Assembly (NCBI RefSeq): GCF_900459175.1
Contig: NZ_UHFA01000002.1
Span: 434,001-498,000 of the forward strand
Direction: 5' to 3'
DNA from: Streptococcus downei MFe28
Lineage (GTDB): Bacteria > Bacillota > Bacilli > Lactobacillales > Streptococcaceae
Length of the DNA: 64,000 nucleotides
The notes under the pieces were generated by a model. The model was not told where the DNA came from and ran no database searches. It saw only the letters and a program-made list of their open reading frames with translations. This document shows, piece by piece, positions 47,776-56,836 of the stretch. Each line of letters begins with the position of its first letter. Position 1 is the stretch's first letter. The position numbers were made by a program, and so were the translations under genes.

Positions 47776-47781
47776 AGCGCT

Positions 47782-48207
47782 ATGAAAAAAATTTGTTTTG
47801 TTTGTCTTGGAAATATCTGTCGTAGCCCGATGGCAGAATTTGTGATGAAGTCCATGGCTGACCCTGCAGAAGTCTATGTTGAAAGCCGGGCCACCTCTTC
47901 ATGGGAACACGGGAATCCTATTCATCAAGGGACCCAGGCTATCTTGAAGCGCTATGGTGTGCCCTATAGTAGAACCAAGACTTCTCAACAAATTTCTCAA
48001 GAAGATCTAGAAAACTTTGATGTCATCATCGGGATGGACCAACAAAATGTTGCAGATTTGCGGGCACTTTTTCCACAAGCTTCGACCTCACGAATTCAAC
48101 TCTTTATTGAGGGTGGGGTGCCAGATCCTTGGTATACAGGCGATTTTGAAGAGACCTATCAATTAGTTAGAGAGGGGTGCAGGTCTTGGCTAGAAAGACT
48201 AAGCTAA
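47782..48207 (+). CDS. Low-molecular-weight protein-tyrosine phosphatase
   Basis: 141 residues. The active-site P-loop CLGNICRS (Cys8 to Arg14, C-X5-R) is at the N-terminus and the general acid lies in VPDPWYTGDFEETY near residue 114. It removes phosphate from tyrosine in proteins. The next gene overlaps its 3' end, and the ruvB-phosphatase-MORN-acyltransferase order looks like one streptococcal housekeeping block. Confidence 0.92.
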   Translation: MKKICFVCLGNICRSPMAEFVMKSMADPAEVYVESRATSSWEHGNPIHQGTQAILKRYGVPYSRTKTSQQISQEDLENFDVIIGMDQQNVADLRALFPQASTSRIQLFIEGGVPDPWYTGDFEETYQLVREGCRSWLERLS

Positions 48208-48620
48208 AGAGACATAAAAATAATAAGGATTTGCTCAAGACCTATCTTGGTCAATTGACCAGAGAACGTTTGGAGTGGGCTGCTGTCATCATTCTTCTCT
48301 TATGTGCCCTCTCGGTTTTAAAGATGCCTTTTGGTAGTCACAAAACCTTGAAATTTGATAAGGACAAAATTGTCTATGTTGGTCGTGTTAAGAATAATAA
48401 AATGAATGGTCAAGGCAAGTTAACCTATAAAAACGGAGATCAATACCAGGGCCAATTTGTCAATGGCCAGTTTGAAGGTCAGGGGACTTTTAGGTCTAAG
48501 ACTGGCTGGAGTTATAAGGGTGAGTTTAGCAAGGGTCAAGCGAATGGCAAAGGAACCCTGACGACGGCTGATGGAAAGAAGTATAGTGGAAGGTTTAAGC
48601 AAGGAATTTATCAAAAATGA
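48186..48620 (+). CDS. Membrane-anchored MORN-repeat protein
   Basis: 144 residues. A basic N-terminus and one membrane helix (about 33-48) are followed by three MORN repeats (GQGKLTYKNGDQYQGQF, GQGTFRSKTGWSYKGEF, GKGTLTTADGKKYSGRF). MORN repeats usually mediate protein or lipid contacts. TTG 48186 is preferred to GTG 48177, which sits too close to AGAGGGG; either would overlap the phosphatase gene. It ends inside the start of the acyltransferase gene (ATGA). Confidence 0.82.
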   Translation: MARKTKLKRHKNNKDLLKTYLGQLTRERLEWAAVIILLLCALSVLKMPFGSHKTLKFDKDKIVYVGRVKNNKMNGQGKLTYKNGDQYQGQFVNGQFEGQGTFRSKTGWSYKGEFSKGQANGKGTLTTADGKKYSGRFKQGIYQK

Positions 48621-50398
48621 GAATTAAGTGGTTTTCTTTTGTCAGGGTAACAGGGCTCTTGCTGGTTCTGGTTTACCACTTTTTTAGAAAAGCATTGCCC
48701 GGCGGATTTATTGGGGTTGATGTCTTTTTTGCCTTCTCTGGTTTTCTGATTACAGCTCTCTTGATTGATGAATATCATCGCAAGCAGAGTATCGACTTGC
48801 TGAGCTTTTTTAAACGGCGTTTCTATCGCATTGTTCCACCAATTGTCATTATGGTCTTGGTTACCATGCCCTTTACGCTCTTGGTTAGAAATGATTTTAT
48901 CGCTAGTATCGGTAGGCAGATTGTAGCAGCTTTTGGTTTTATGACCAATTGGTATGAAATCTTCATCGGCAGTAACTATGAAAATCAATTTAATCCCCAC
49001 CTCTTCCTCCATACCTGGAGTTTGGCCGTCGAAGTGCATTTCTATATCTTTTGGGGAATTCTTGTTTGGTGGCTGTCTAGGCGTAAGCTGACCAGTGTAA
49101 ATTTCCGGGGGGCTATCTTTTTAGCCTCAACGGCCCTCTTTTTTTCTGGCTACCTAGTCATGTTTATTAGTAGCTTTTTGGTTAAGAATGTTTCTTTCAA
49201 CTATTTTTCGACCTTTAGCCACAGTTTCCCCTTTTATCTGGGGGCTATTTATGCGACCATGTCGGGGGTGGCTGATACCACCAAGCGCTTCAAAAAAAAT
49301 GTCCAACGTTGGTCGCTCCGACGGATTTTATTCCAATTTGTTGGTAGCTTTGCTCTGCTTCTCTTGCTAGGCTTTGTTTTAAGCTATGATGGGCAGTTGA
49401 CCTATCTTTTTGGTTTCGCCCTCGCTAGTCTATTTGCCTGCCTAATGATTTATGCAGCTAGGGCTCTGCATGACAAGCTTCCTGCTGTTGATGAACCAGT
49501 AGTCGTCACCTTTTTCTCGGATATAAGCTATGGCATTTACCTCTTCCACTGGCCCTTTTACATTATCTTTTCACAACTGATGTCTAATTGGTTGGCCAGT
49601 CTGCTGACCTTTGTCCTTTCAACAGCTTTTGCGGCCCTGTCTTTCTATGTTATCGAGCCCATGATTGCTGGTAAGGAGCCTAAGATGCTGGGAATTAAGC
49701 TTAATGTGACTCCCTGTAAAAAATGGATCATTGGCTCGGCTGGTATTCTAGCTGTTATTAGCCTGATTATCAGCTTTGCAGCTCCTAAACTAGGAGAATT
49801 TGAGTCTGGTGTCTTGGTGGATTCCCTCACCCAGGCTGACACAGGGATGAACTTAACCAATCAGCGAACAGCGGGCGATGCCAATGCCCAGAATAATGTC
49901 CTGATTATCGGGGACTCGGTAGCCCTGCGTTCACAGGACACCTTTAGCAGTAAGATGCCTAATGCCTTGATTGATGCTTCTGTTAGCCGAAGTTTCGATG
50001 CGGCCTATGAGACCTTTAAGACCAATGTTGATGCCAATACCCTGCCAGAGACGGTTGTCTTGGCGGTTGGGGTTAATTCACCAGACAACTACCAAAGTGA
50101 TATCCAGCAATTCTTGGATGCTCTGCCAGATGGCCATCGATTGGTCTTGGTAACGCCTTATGATGCGCAAGAAGATACTAAGATGTCTGCTGTTCGGGAT
50201 TATGAGCTGCAGTTGGCCCAGGATAATGACTATGTTACGGTGGCTGACTGGTATCAGACCGCCAAAGATAATCCTGATATTTGGGGAGGGACTGATGGGG
50301 TTCATTATTCCCAATCAACCAATGGAGCCGACCTCTATGTCCAGACTATCCAGGATGCTATTTCTCAGGCATCTAAGAAGTCTGCCAAGGGTCAGTAA
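48617..50398 (+). CDS. OatA-like membrane acyltransferase with SGNH domain
   Basis: 593 residues. The N-terminal acyltransferase-3 domain (about 1-390) has roughly ten membrane segments with GFIGVDVFFAFSGFLI and FLHTWSLAVEVHFY, both typical of the family. The extracytoplasmic C-terminal domain (about 420-590) has VLIIGDSVALRSQ and DGVHYSQ, the SGNH-hydrolase Ser and Asp-X-X-His. This is the architecture of peptidoglycan O-acetyltransferase OatA, which gives lysozyme resistance. Other cell-surface acceptors are possible. Confidence 0.88.
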   Translation: MRIKWFSFVRVTGLLLVLVYHFFRKALPGGFIGVDVFFAFSGFLITALLIDEYHRKQSIDLLSFFKRRFYRIVPPIVIMVLVTMPFTLLVRNDFIASIGRQIVAAFGFMTNWYEIFIGSNYENQFNPHLFLHTWSLAVEVHFYIFWGILVWWLSRRKLTSVNFRGAIFLASTALFFSGYLVMFISSFLVKNVSFNYFSTFSHSFPFYLGAIYATMSGVADTTKRFKKNVQRWSLRRILFQFVGSFALLLLLGFVLSYDGQLTYLFGFALASLFACLMIYAARALHDKLPAVDEPVVVTFFSDISYGIYLFHWPFYIIFSQLMSNWLASLLTFVLSTAFAALSFYVIEPMIAGKEPKMLGIKLNVTPCKKWIIGSAGILAVISLIISFAAPKLGEFESGVLVDSLTQADTGMNLTNQRTAGDANAQNNVLIIGDSVALRSQDTFSSKMPNALIDASVSRSFDAAYETFKTNVDANTLPETVVLAVGVNSPDNYQSDIQQFLDALPDGHRLVLVTPYDAQEDTKMSAVRDYELQLAQDNDYVTVADWYQTAKDNPDIWGGTDGVHYSQSTNGADLYVQTIQDAISQASKKSAKGQ

Positions 50399-50444
50399 CA
50401 GGAATATTACATTTAAAAAACATGAAGGAATATCGTTGACAGGG

Positions 50445-50471
50445 GCCAGCTTAGATGATAAGCTGGCTTTT
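50445..50471 (+). terminator. Terminator after the acyltransferase gene
   Basis: GCCAGCTTA pairs with TAAGCTGGC around a 5-nt loop, followed by TTTT. Confidence 0.8.
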
Positions 50472-50494
50472 AGCACGAATAATGAGGAGTAAAG

Positions 50495-51268
50495 ATGTCA
50501 GAAAAATATAATCAAGAATTTGAAGCAGAGCAAACCTACAGTCGCAGAGCAGTTTCACGCTCGCAATCATCTGCTAAACCTAAAAAGAAGAAGTCAAGAG
50601 GAAAAAAAATCTTTTGGACTCTCTTATTGCTTATTTTAGTTCTAGGTGGAGCAGGGGCAGCCTATCGCTATTGGTCAGGTGACATCGACGGAAGCTACCG
50701 AGCAACGACTTTGGAAGAAGAATCCAAGAAAGAACTAAAGAACCCAAGTACTACCAGCTCAGACGAGAGTCAGATTGATGTCAGCCAGTATATCAGCTTT
50801 AAGGTGGATGTCACGATTAAAGATGACAAGGCTCAGGCTATAGAAACCATTACCTTTGATCGCAAGAAAGCCTATCAACAATATCGAAATATGCTGGAGT
50901 CACAGATCAAGGATAAGCCAGGGGTGACCCTTGATGATCTTCACCAATATGGGACACCTACGACTGAGGAAGAGTTCTTACAAAAGTTCAACGCAGATAT
51001 TAAGGAATCAGCCAAGCGAGCAGGTCTCACTTATGATGAGGATGCTGGAATAGTAAAGGCAACAGTCTTTGAAGGAAAGGTTAATCGTTGGACACACGCC
51101 ATCGACGTTAGCAAGGTTTATGGCAAGGGTAGCCTGACTATCGGTGACAGTAAAGCGGCCTCAAATCCCTTGGATGTCTTCAAAAAAGGAAATTCTCTCT
51201 CCTTTAACAAGACGGACTCAGGCCTCGACTTGAAGGCGGATAAGACCATCCACTTGCAAAAGAATTAA
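50495..51268 (+). CDS. Membrane-anchored hypothetical protein, paralogue A
   Basis: 257 residues. A basic cytoplasmic head (1-38), one membrane helix (about 39-60), then an extracellular domain that begins SGDIDGSYRATTLEEESKKELK and ends FEGKVNRWTHAIDV...FNKTDSGLDLKADKTIHLQ. These blocks recur in the two downstream genes, so the three are tandem paralogues. I do not recognise the family. The start follows GAGGAG. A surface or envelope-stress role is only a guess from topology. Confidence 0.85.
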   Translation: MSEKYNQEFEAEQTYSRRAVSRSQSSAKPKKKKSRGKKIFWTLLLLILVLGGAGAAYRYWSGDIDGSYRATTLEEESKKELKNPSTTSSDESQIDVSQYISFKVDVTIKDDKAQAIETITFDRKKAYQQYRNMLESQIKDKPGVTLDDLHQYGTPTTEEEFLQKFNADIKESAKRAGLTYDEDAGIVKATVFEGKVNRWTHAIDVSKVYGKGSLTIGDSKAASNPLDVFKKGNSLSFNKTDSGLDLKADKTIHLQKN

Positions 51269-51358
51269 GACTAGCTCGGAAATCTAATCATAAAAAACAA
51301 AATTTTTTTAGTAGGATTTGCGCTTGTCCAAATAAGACATTGAGTTTTGGGAGACCTT

Positions 51359-51395
51359 CTTGATTGAGAGGGGCTCTCAAGCTCTTTTTATTTTT
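51359..51395 (+). terminator. Terminator between paralogues A and B
   Basis: CTTGATTGAGAG and CTCTCAAG form an interrupted stem followed by CTCTTTTTATTTTT. Confidence 0.6.
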
Positions 51396-51487
51396 GAAGG
51401 GAGAAGGCCATTATTTGGGGGGAGCGATAAAAAGTCTTTAACTATTGAAGTTTGGCCTCAGCCTAGATGAAAAATTTTGATTTTGGT

Positions 51488-51516
51488 TTGACAGCTAGTG
51501 GTTAGAGTGTTAAAAT
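51488..51516 (+). promoter_or_regulatory. Promoter of paralogue B
   Basis: Perfect TTGACA (51488-51493), 17-nt spacer, TAAAAT (51511-51516). Confidence 0.8.
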
Positions 51517-51546
51517 CACCTTAAACGAAATTAAAAGGAGACGCTT

Positions 51547-52236
51547 ATGTCAGGAGAAACCAATCAGAATCAAGCCCCTATGCCAGGAGTAGCACCTGGG
51601 CAAGTGCCAGGACAACCGCAGAAGAAGACCAATGTCAAATTGATTGTTACAATCATTGTTTCAGCCGTCGTGGCGATTGCTTTAATCGCTGGAGGTGGCT
51701 CGGCCTGGTGGTACCTGTCGGGAAACATTGACGGCCATTATCGGGCAACTTCCATTGAGAAGGAATTCACCAAAGAACTGGAAAAAGAGGACAATCCATA
51801 CAGCGAATACATCACCTTTAAGGTTGACGTTACGATTGAAAATGGTAAGGCTGTCGCCAAAGAAAGTATTACCGTTGACCGTGATGGCATGTACCAAGCT
51901 GCCAAGGAAGAAGCCGACAGTTATGGCATGGAAGTTGAAAGTAAGTCGAAATTTAAAAAAGAATTTGATGAATCCATGGAAGAGTCTGCCAAAAAAGACG
52001 GTGGTAAATATGATTCAGATACCGGGACGGCGACCCTAACTGCCTTTGAGGGCAAGGTTAACCCTTGGTCTCGTACTCTTACGATTACCAAGGAATTCGA
52101 TGGTGATGATTTAGTTTCAACAGATAAGTCTAGCAAGAAGGATATCTTCAAAAAAGGTAAGGGCTATGACTACAAGAAAACGTCAAGCGGTGTAACCTTA
52201 GATGGTAAAAAAACCGTTGAACTTGAAAAGAAATAA
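51547..52236 (+). CDS. Membrane-anchored hypothetical protein, paralogue B
   Basis: 229 residues. A Gln/Pro-rich cytoplasmic head (1-32) precedes one membrane helix (about 33-57). The outside domain opens with SGNIDGHYRATSIEKEFTKE and closes with FEGKVNPWSRTLTI...YKKTSSGVTLDGKKTVELE. It aligns over its whole external length with paralogues A and C. It has its own promoter and terminator, so each copy can be expressed separately. The function is unknown. Confidence 0.85.
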   Translation: MSGETNQNQAPMPGVAPGQVPGQPQKKTNVKLIVTIIVSAVVAIALIAGGGSAWWYLSGNIDGHYRATSIEKEFTKELEKEDNPYSEYITFKVDVTIENGKAVAKESITVDRDGMYQAAKEEADSYGMEVESKSKFKKEFDESMEESAKKDGGKYDSDTGTATLTAFEGKVNPWSRTLTITKEFDGDDLVSTDKSSKKDIFKKGKGYDYKKTSSGVTLDGKKTVELEKK

Positions 52237-52247
52237 GGTTATTAGAA

Positions 52248-52275
52248 AGTCGGTTCGATTGAACTGGCTTTTTAT
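52248..52275 (+). terminator. Terminator after paralogue B
   Basis: AGTCGGTTC pairs with GAACTGGCT (one G-T wobble) around GATT, followed by TTTTT. Confidence 0.75.
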
Positions 52276-52404
52276 TGTAGCTCAGGCCTAAGAGAAACGA
52301 TAGCAGCTTAGCCACCCAGGGGTAGGATTTCAGACCTTCTGTACAGGGCCGTCTATTTTCATGGAAGGTTTTGACTTTTGGGGCTGATTTTTGTGAAAAG
52401 GTGA

Positions 52405-52433
52405 TTGACAGTTATGGGAAAGCGTGGTAGGAT
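52405..52433 (+). promoter_or_regulatory. Promoter of paralogue C
   Basis: Perfect TTGACA (52405-52410), 17-nt spacer, TAGGAT (52428-52433). Confidence 0.75.
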
Positions 52434-52463
52434 AAACTTAAACTAATCTAAACAGGAGTCCTT

Positions 52464-53627
52464 ATGTCATCAGAAGAATTCAATACAAATTCGCAGAGTG
52501 CTCAATCCGAGTCTCTTAAGAGTCAGGTGGAACTTCAATCAGAGGTCAATGCAGCCCCAGGGCTAGCTAGTCAGGTCCAAAATCCGGAAGCTGGTTGGGC
52601 TCAAAGCCCAGACTCAGCCGGGCAAGTGCCGGTTTCCCAAGAAGGCCCAGCTAATCCTCAAATCCTACAAAATCCATCTCAAGCGGTCCCTCAAGCTGGG
52701 CAGGTCTTACCGAATCAGCCCCAGCCTGCTGGCCTTGCTAATTCAGGAGAGGCTGGTTTCCAAACTGCTACTCCTAGTCAGGTGGCTCCCAACCAAGCCT
52801 TTTACAATGGGCAACCAACTAACCAAGCTGGATTGGTCAATCAAGGAAACCAAGGAGCGGTGAATGGGATGCCTGCTCAAAACTACCAGACCCCTAATAT
52901 GACCAATCCCCAAATGGCTGCAAATGGCTTTGCCCAAGCTCCTTATATGCAACCTTCCCAGGCAAAATCTGGAATGGTCAAGAAGATTATTTGGAGTATT
53001 GTTGGTGGGGTAGCAGCTGTCTTCCTCATTATCGGAGGTGTCCTACTCTACCGTCATTTTTCTGGCAATGTTGATGGGACCTATCAAGCAACGACCCTGC
53101 AAAGTAGCTTGAAAAAGGATTTGAAGGACAAGGCCTTTGATAAGGGAACCATTGCTTATTCAAGCTTTACTGATAATGTCAAGGTTGAGACGGTTATCAA
53201 GGGTGATGTTGTCAAAGCCAGCGTAACTTATGATGTTAGTTATGATGATTTTTATGACGAAGTGAAGTCAAACCTTTCTTCGACTTATTCGACCTATAAG
53301 AGTAGCTTCTCCAATGATGAGTGGAATTATTTGTTGGATACACTGATTAAAAGATCGGACCTTGATGAAAAAGGTTTCACCAAGACCCTATCTAGCGAAG
53401 TTGAGGATGACGGTTTGAGCTACGATTCTGATAAAAATCAGGCATCGGGAACCTTGTTTGAAGGGAAGGTTAATCGTGTCAGTGGCAAGATTGAAATTAC
53501 TAAGGTCAATTCCGACAGTAAGTTAGTTAATTTTGAAAAAGGTCAAAAGATCTCCTATAAGAAGACCTCAAATGGCTTGACTCTGAAGGATAACAACGAG
53601 CATACCATCAACCTGACAACCGAATAA
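52464..53627 (+). CDS. Membrane-anchored hypothetical protein, paralogue C with long Gln/Pro-rich head
   Basis: 387 residues. The first 168 residues are low-complexity, rich in Gln, Pro, Asn and Ala, with no recognisable domain. One membrane helix (about 172-194) leads to the shared external domain SGNVDGTYQATTLQSSLKKD ... FEGKVNRVSGKIEI ... YKKTSNGLTLKDN. The cytoplasmic head is much longer than in paralogues A (about 38) and B (about 32), as if each copy carries a different internal tail on a common external sensor or binding domain. The function is unknown. Confidence 0.85.
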   Translation: MSSEEFNTNSQSAQSESLKSQVELQSEVNAAPGLASQVQNPEAGWAQSPDSAGQVPVSQEGPANPQILQNPSQAVPQAGQVLPNQPQPAGLANSGEAGFQTATPSQVAPNQAFYNGQPTNQAGLVNQGNQGAVNGMPAQNYQTPNMTNPQMAANGFAQAPYMQPSQAKSGMVKKIIWSIVGGVAAVFLIIGGVLLYRHFSGNVDGTYQATTLQSSLKKDLKDKAFDKGTIAYSSFTDNVKVETVIKGDVVKASVTYDVSYDDFYDEVKSNLSSTYSTYKSSFSNDEWNYLLDTLIKRSDLDEKGFTKTLSSEVEDDGLSYDSDKNQASGTLFEGKVNRVSGKIEITKVNSDSKLVNFEKGQKISYKKTSNGLTLKDNNEHTINLTTE

Positions 53628-53635
53628 GATAAAGA

Positions 53636-53668
53636 GAATCTCAGGACTTTCCTTGAGATTCTTTTTTT
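53636..53668 (+). terminator. Terminator after paralogue C
   Basis: GAATCTCA pairs with TGAGATTC and is followed by seven T. Confidence 0.85.
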
Positions 53669-53751
53669 GGAGCTTGATTTCCCAAAGGCTACCAAATTTT
53701 CTGACAATTGTGATATAATGTTTCAAAGACTAGCAAGGAGAGGATAAGACC

Positions 53752-55236
53752 ATGACCTTAATTTATCAATCAACTAGGGATGCTCAAAATCAAGTGACCG
53801 CCAGCCAGGCCATTCTAGAGGGATTGGCTAGTGATGGGGGGCTCTTTACTCCTCTAAGAATGCCAGAGCTTGACCTTGATTTTGACCAATTGAAGGAGGC
53901 TTCCTACCAAGAGGTAGCCAAGTTAGTTTTGTCGGCCTTCCTGGACGATTTTACCCCAGCCGAATTGGATAATTGTATCGCCAAGGCCTATGATGATAAG
54001 TTTGACACCAAGGCTATTGCGCCTCTGGTAAAACTGGGAGACCAATACAATCTGGAGCTCTTTCATGGGTCTACAATCGCCTTTAAGGATATGGCCTTAT
54101 CCATCTTGCCCCATCTCTTAACCACTGCGGCTAAGAAGCAGGGGGTTGATAATAAGATTGTCATCCTGACAGCGACCTCTGGAGATACTGGAAAGGCAGC
54201 CATGGCTGGCTTTGCTGACGTGCATGGAACTGAAATTATTGTCTTTTATCCTAAGGGTGGGGTCAGCAAGATTCAAGAGTTGCAGATGACTACCCAAAAG
54301 GGCAAGAACACCCACGTTGTTGCTATTGAGGGGAATTTTGATGATGCCCAGACCGATGTTAAGCGGATGTTTAATGATAAGGAATTGGGGCAAAAGTTGC
54401 TGGCTCATAAGATGCAGTTGTCCTCTGCCAACTCCATGAATATCGGTCGTTTTGTGCCTCAGATTGTTTATTATGTCTATGCCTATGCCCAGTTGCTCAA
54501 GTCTGGGGATATTCAAAATGGGCAAAAAATCAATGTGACGGTTCCGACAGGGAATTTTGGGAATATTTTAGCAGCTTATTATGCCAAGGAAATTGGGGTT
54601 CCCATTGCCAAGCTGATTTGTGCTTCCAATGAAAACAAGGTTTTGACCGACTTTTTTGCAAGCAAGACCTATGATAAAAAACGGGACTTTAAGGTAACCT
54701 CTAGTCCCTCAATGGATATACTAGTTTCTTCAAACTTGGAACGCCTGATTTTCCACCTCCTAGGAAATGATGCCGCTAAAACCAAGCATTTGATGGAAGA
54801 ACTGGCTGAAAAGGGCCAATACCATCTGGAAGCCCTCCATCCAGAAATTCTGGCAAACTTTACGGCTGGTTTTGCGACAGAGGAAGAGACTTCTGCTGAA
54901 ATCAAACGGATCTACCAGGAGACTCATTATATTGAGGACCCTCATACGGCGGTAGCCTCCGCAGTCTATCAGGCCTACAAGAAAGAGTCTGGAGATGAGA
55001 CTCCCGTTGTTATCGTTTCGACAGCCAGTCCCTACAAATTTCCACGTGTAGCCGTATCTGCCGTCAGTGGTCGAGATGCTGGGGATGACTTCAAGGCCGT
55101 AGAAGAGCTCCATGACCTGTCTGGAGTTGCTATTCCGCGAGCAGTGGCTGGTTTAGAGACAGCAGAGGTTCGCCATAAGACCGTCGTGGCCACAAACGCT
55201 ATGCAGAAGGCCGTTGAGGATTATCTAGGAGTGTAG
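53752..55236 (+). CDS. thrC: Threonine synthase
   Basis: 494 residues, PLP-dependent enzyme that makes threonine from O-phosphohomoserine. The PLP lysine lies in FHGSTIAFKDMAL, and the phosphate-binding loop is TATSGDTGKAAMAG. The long form fits fold-type II threonine synthases. An extended -10 (TGATATAAT, ending 53718) and AAGGAGAGG precede the start. Confidence 0.95.
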   Translation: MTLIYQSTRDAQNQVTASQAILEGLASDGGLFTPLRMPELDLDFDQLKEASYQEVAKLVLSAFLDDFTPAELDNCIAKAYDDKFDTKAIAPLVKLGDQYNLELFHGSTIAFKDMALSILPHLLTTAAKKQGVDNKIVILTATSGDTGKAAMAGFADVHGTEIIVFYPKGGVSKIQELQMTTQKGKNTHVVAIEGNFDDAQTDVKRMFNDKELGQKLLAHKMQLSSANSMNIGRFVPQIVYYVYAYAQLLKSGDIQNGQKINVTVPTGNFGNILAAYYAKEIGVPIAKLICASNENKVLTDFFASKTYDKKRDFKVTSSPSMDILVSSNLERLIFHLLGNDAAKTKHLMEELAEKGQYHLEALHPEILANFTAGFATEEETSAEIKRIYQETHYIEDPHTAVASAVYQAYKKESGDETPVVIVSTASPYKFPRVAVSAVSGRDAGDDFKAVEELHDLSGVAIPRAVAGLETAEVRHKTVVATNAMQKAVEDYLGV

Positions 55237-55240
55237 GAGA

Positions 55241-55287
55241 GCGGGACAAAAATCGTGATTTCGGAGAAATCGATTTTGTCGTCCCGC
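55241..55287. repeat. GGGAC inverted repeat / terminator-like hairpin
   Basis: GCGGGAC...GATTTC-GGA-GAAATC...GTCCCGC forms a long stem of nearly 22 bp per arm. Similar GGGAC-type hairpins occur between genes in many streptococci. It probably serves as the thrC terminator or as a dispersed repeat. Confidence 0.6.
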
Positions 55288-55413
55288 CTCCGCACAGTTG
55301 ATTAGGATGGCCGCTATCACTTGCCTAGCAAGGGATAAGGACTTTCAATCATCCACTGCGTCAAGGTGTTCGATGGTGAAAAGTAACGAGGCTTGGGCTT
55401 TTTTGTTTATAAG

Positions 55414-56700
55414 ATGATAACATTTCAAAAAAAGATTATGGCACTAGCCCTACCAGCCATGGTAGAAAACTTTCTGCAGATGTTAATGGGCTTTGTGGAC
55501 TCTTATTTGGTGGCTCAAGTTGGGATTGTTGCGGTTTCGGGCGTCTCGGTCGCTAATAATATTATGGCTATTTATCAGGCTCTCATGATTGCTCTCGGGA
55601 GTGCCGTAGCCAGTCTTATTGCTAAAAAGCTGGGGCAAACGGATAAAGAGGCCGTCTTACAAACCAGTTGGGATTCGCTTTTGTTGACTCTTGTCTTAAC
55701 CCTGGTCTTGGGAGCCTATTCTATTTTTGCTGGTAGGACAACCCTGTCTCTCTTGGGAACCCAAGATGCTGTTGCCCAGACCGGAGGCAACTACCTAGCT
55801 ATTGTTGGTGGCGGGGTAGTTTTTCTGGGCTTGATGACGGTTTTGGGCAATATTCTTCGCGCCCAGGGACGGCCCAAAATTTCCATGTATGTCAGCCTTT
55901 TTTCCAATTTTTTAAACGCTGTTTTATCGGCCCTAGCCGTCTTTGTTTGCCACTGGGGAGTCCTGGGTGTTGCCTGGGGGACAGTCCTCGCTCGCCTGCT
56001 GGGGACCATTATCCTTTGGCATTCCTCAAAACTTAAGCTAAGGGATTTGCTTAAGAGTAAGTTGACCAATAAGGAACTCATCAATTTGGCCCTACCTGCT
56101 TCGGGTGAGAGACTGATGATGCGAGCTGGTGATGTCATCATTGTCAGTTTGATTGTTGGTCTAGGAACCAAGGCGGTTGCCGGGAATGCCATCGGTGAGA
56201 CTTTGACTCAATTTGATTATATGCCAGGAATGGGCGTGGCGACGGCAACGGTTATTTTGGTTGCCCATAGTTTAGGACAAAAGGACTATCAAGCGCTCAG
56301 GAAAATTGTTCGCGAGGCCTACTGGGCAGCCAGCTTGCTCATGCTGGCTGTTGGGGGCTTAGTCTTCCTTCTGGGTGAGCAGTTATCAAGTCTTTTTACT
56401 AGTAATGCTAGTGTTATTGTCTATAGTAGTATTGTTATATTTTACGCTTTTATCGGTAGTCTAATGACGTCGGGGACCCTGATTTATACAGCAGTCTGGC
56501 AGGGACTTGGTCAGGCTAAACTGCCTTTCTATGCAACAAGCCTAGGAATGTGGATTATCAGACTTGGCCTCGGCTACCTACTCGTGGTTATAATGGGTTA
56601 CGGCCTGGCCGCAGTTTGGATTGCTACCCTTGCTGATAATGCTTTTCGCTTTGCTTTTCTCTACCTTTGTTATAAACGTGTAATTTTTTTGAATGATTAA
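55414..56700 (+). CDS. MATE-family multidrug efflux transporter
   Basis: 428 residues with twelve predicted membrane helices and the two-fold repeat of MATE exporters. The N-terminal ALALPAMVENFLQMLMGFVDSYLV is a clear family match. These proteins expel cationic compounds using Na+ or H+ gradients. ATG 55414 gives a standard N-terminus; the in-frame TTG at 55393 overlaps a T-rich tract. The ribosome site is weak. Confidence 0.9.
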   Translation: MITFQKKIMALALPAMVENFLQMLMGFVDSYLVAQVGIVAVSGVSVANNIMAIYQALMIALGSAVASLIAKKLGQTDKEAVLQTSWDSLLLTLVLTLVLGAYSIFAGRTTLSLLGTQDAVAQTGGNYLAIVGGGVVFLGLMTVLGNILRAQGRPKISMYVSLFSNFLNAVLSALAVFVCHWGVLGVAWGTVLARLLGTIILWHSSKLKLRDLLKSKLTNKELINLALPASGERLMMRAGDVIIVSLIVGLGTKAVAGNAIGETLTQFDYMPGMGVATATVILVAHSLGQKDYQALRKIVREAYWAASLLMLAVGGLVFLLGEQLSSLFTSNASVIVYSSIVIFYAFIGSLMTSGTLIYTAVWQGLGQAKLPFYATSLGMWIIRLGLGYLLVVIMGYGLAAVWIATLADNAFRFAFLYLCYKRVIFLND

Positions 56701-56836
56701 GTATCTTTGCTCTGCCTCGTCAAAGTTGACAGCGTTTTCTCTTAGCTATAAAATGACTCTTATAGTGGTTGTTAGGCGAATTTGAAAGTATTTTTGGATA
56801 CTGGTTTAGCCTGGTAAAAATGAAAGGAGTACCATT

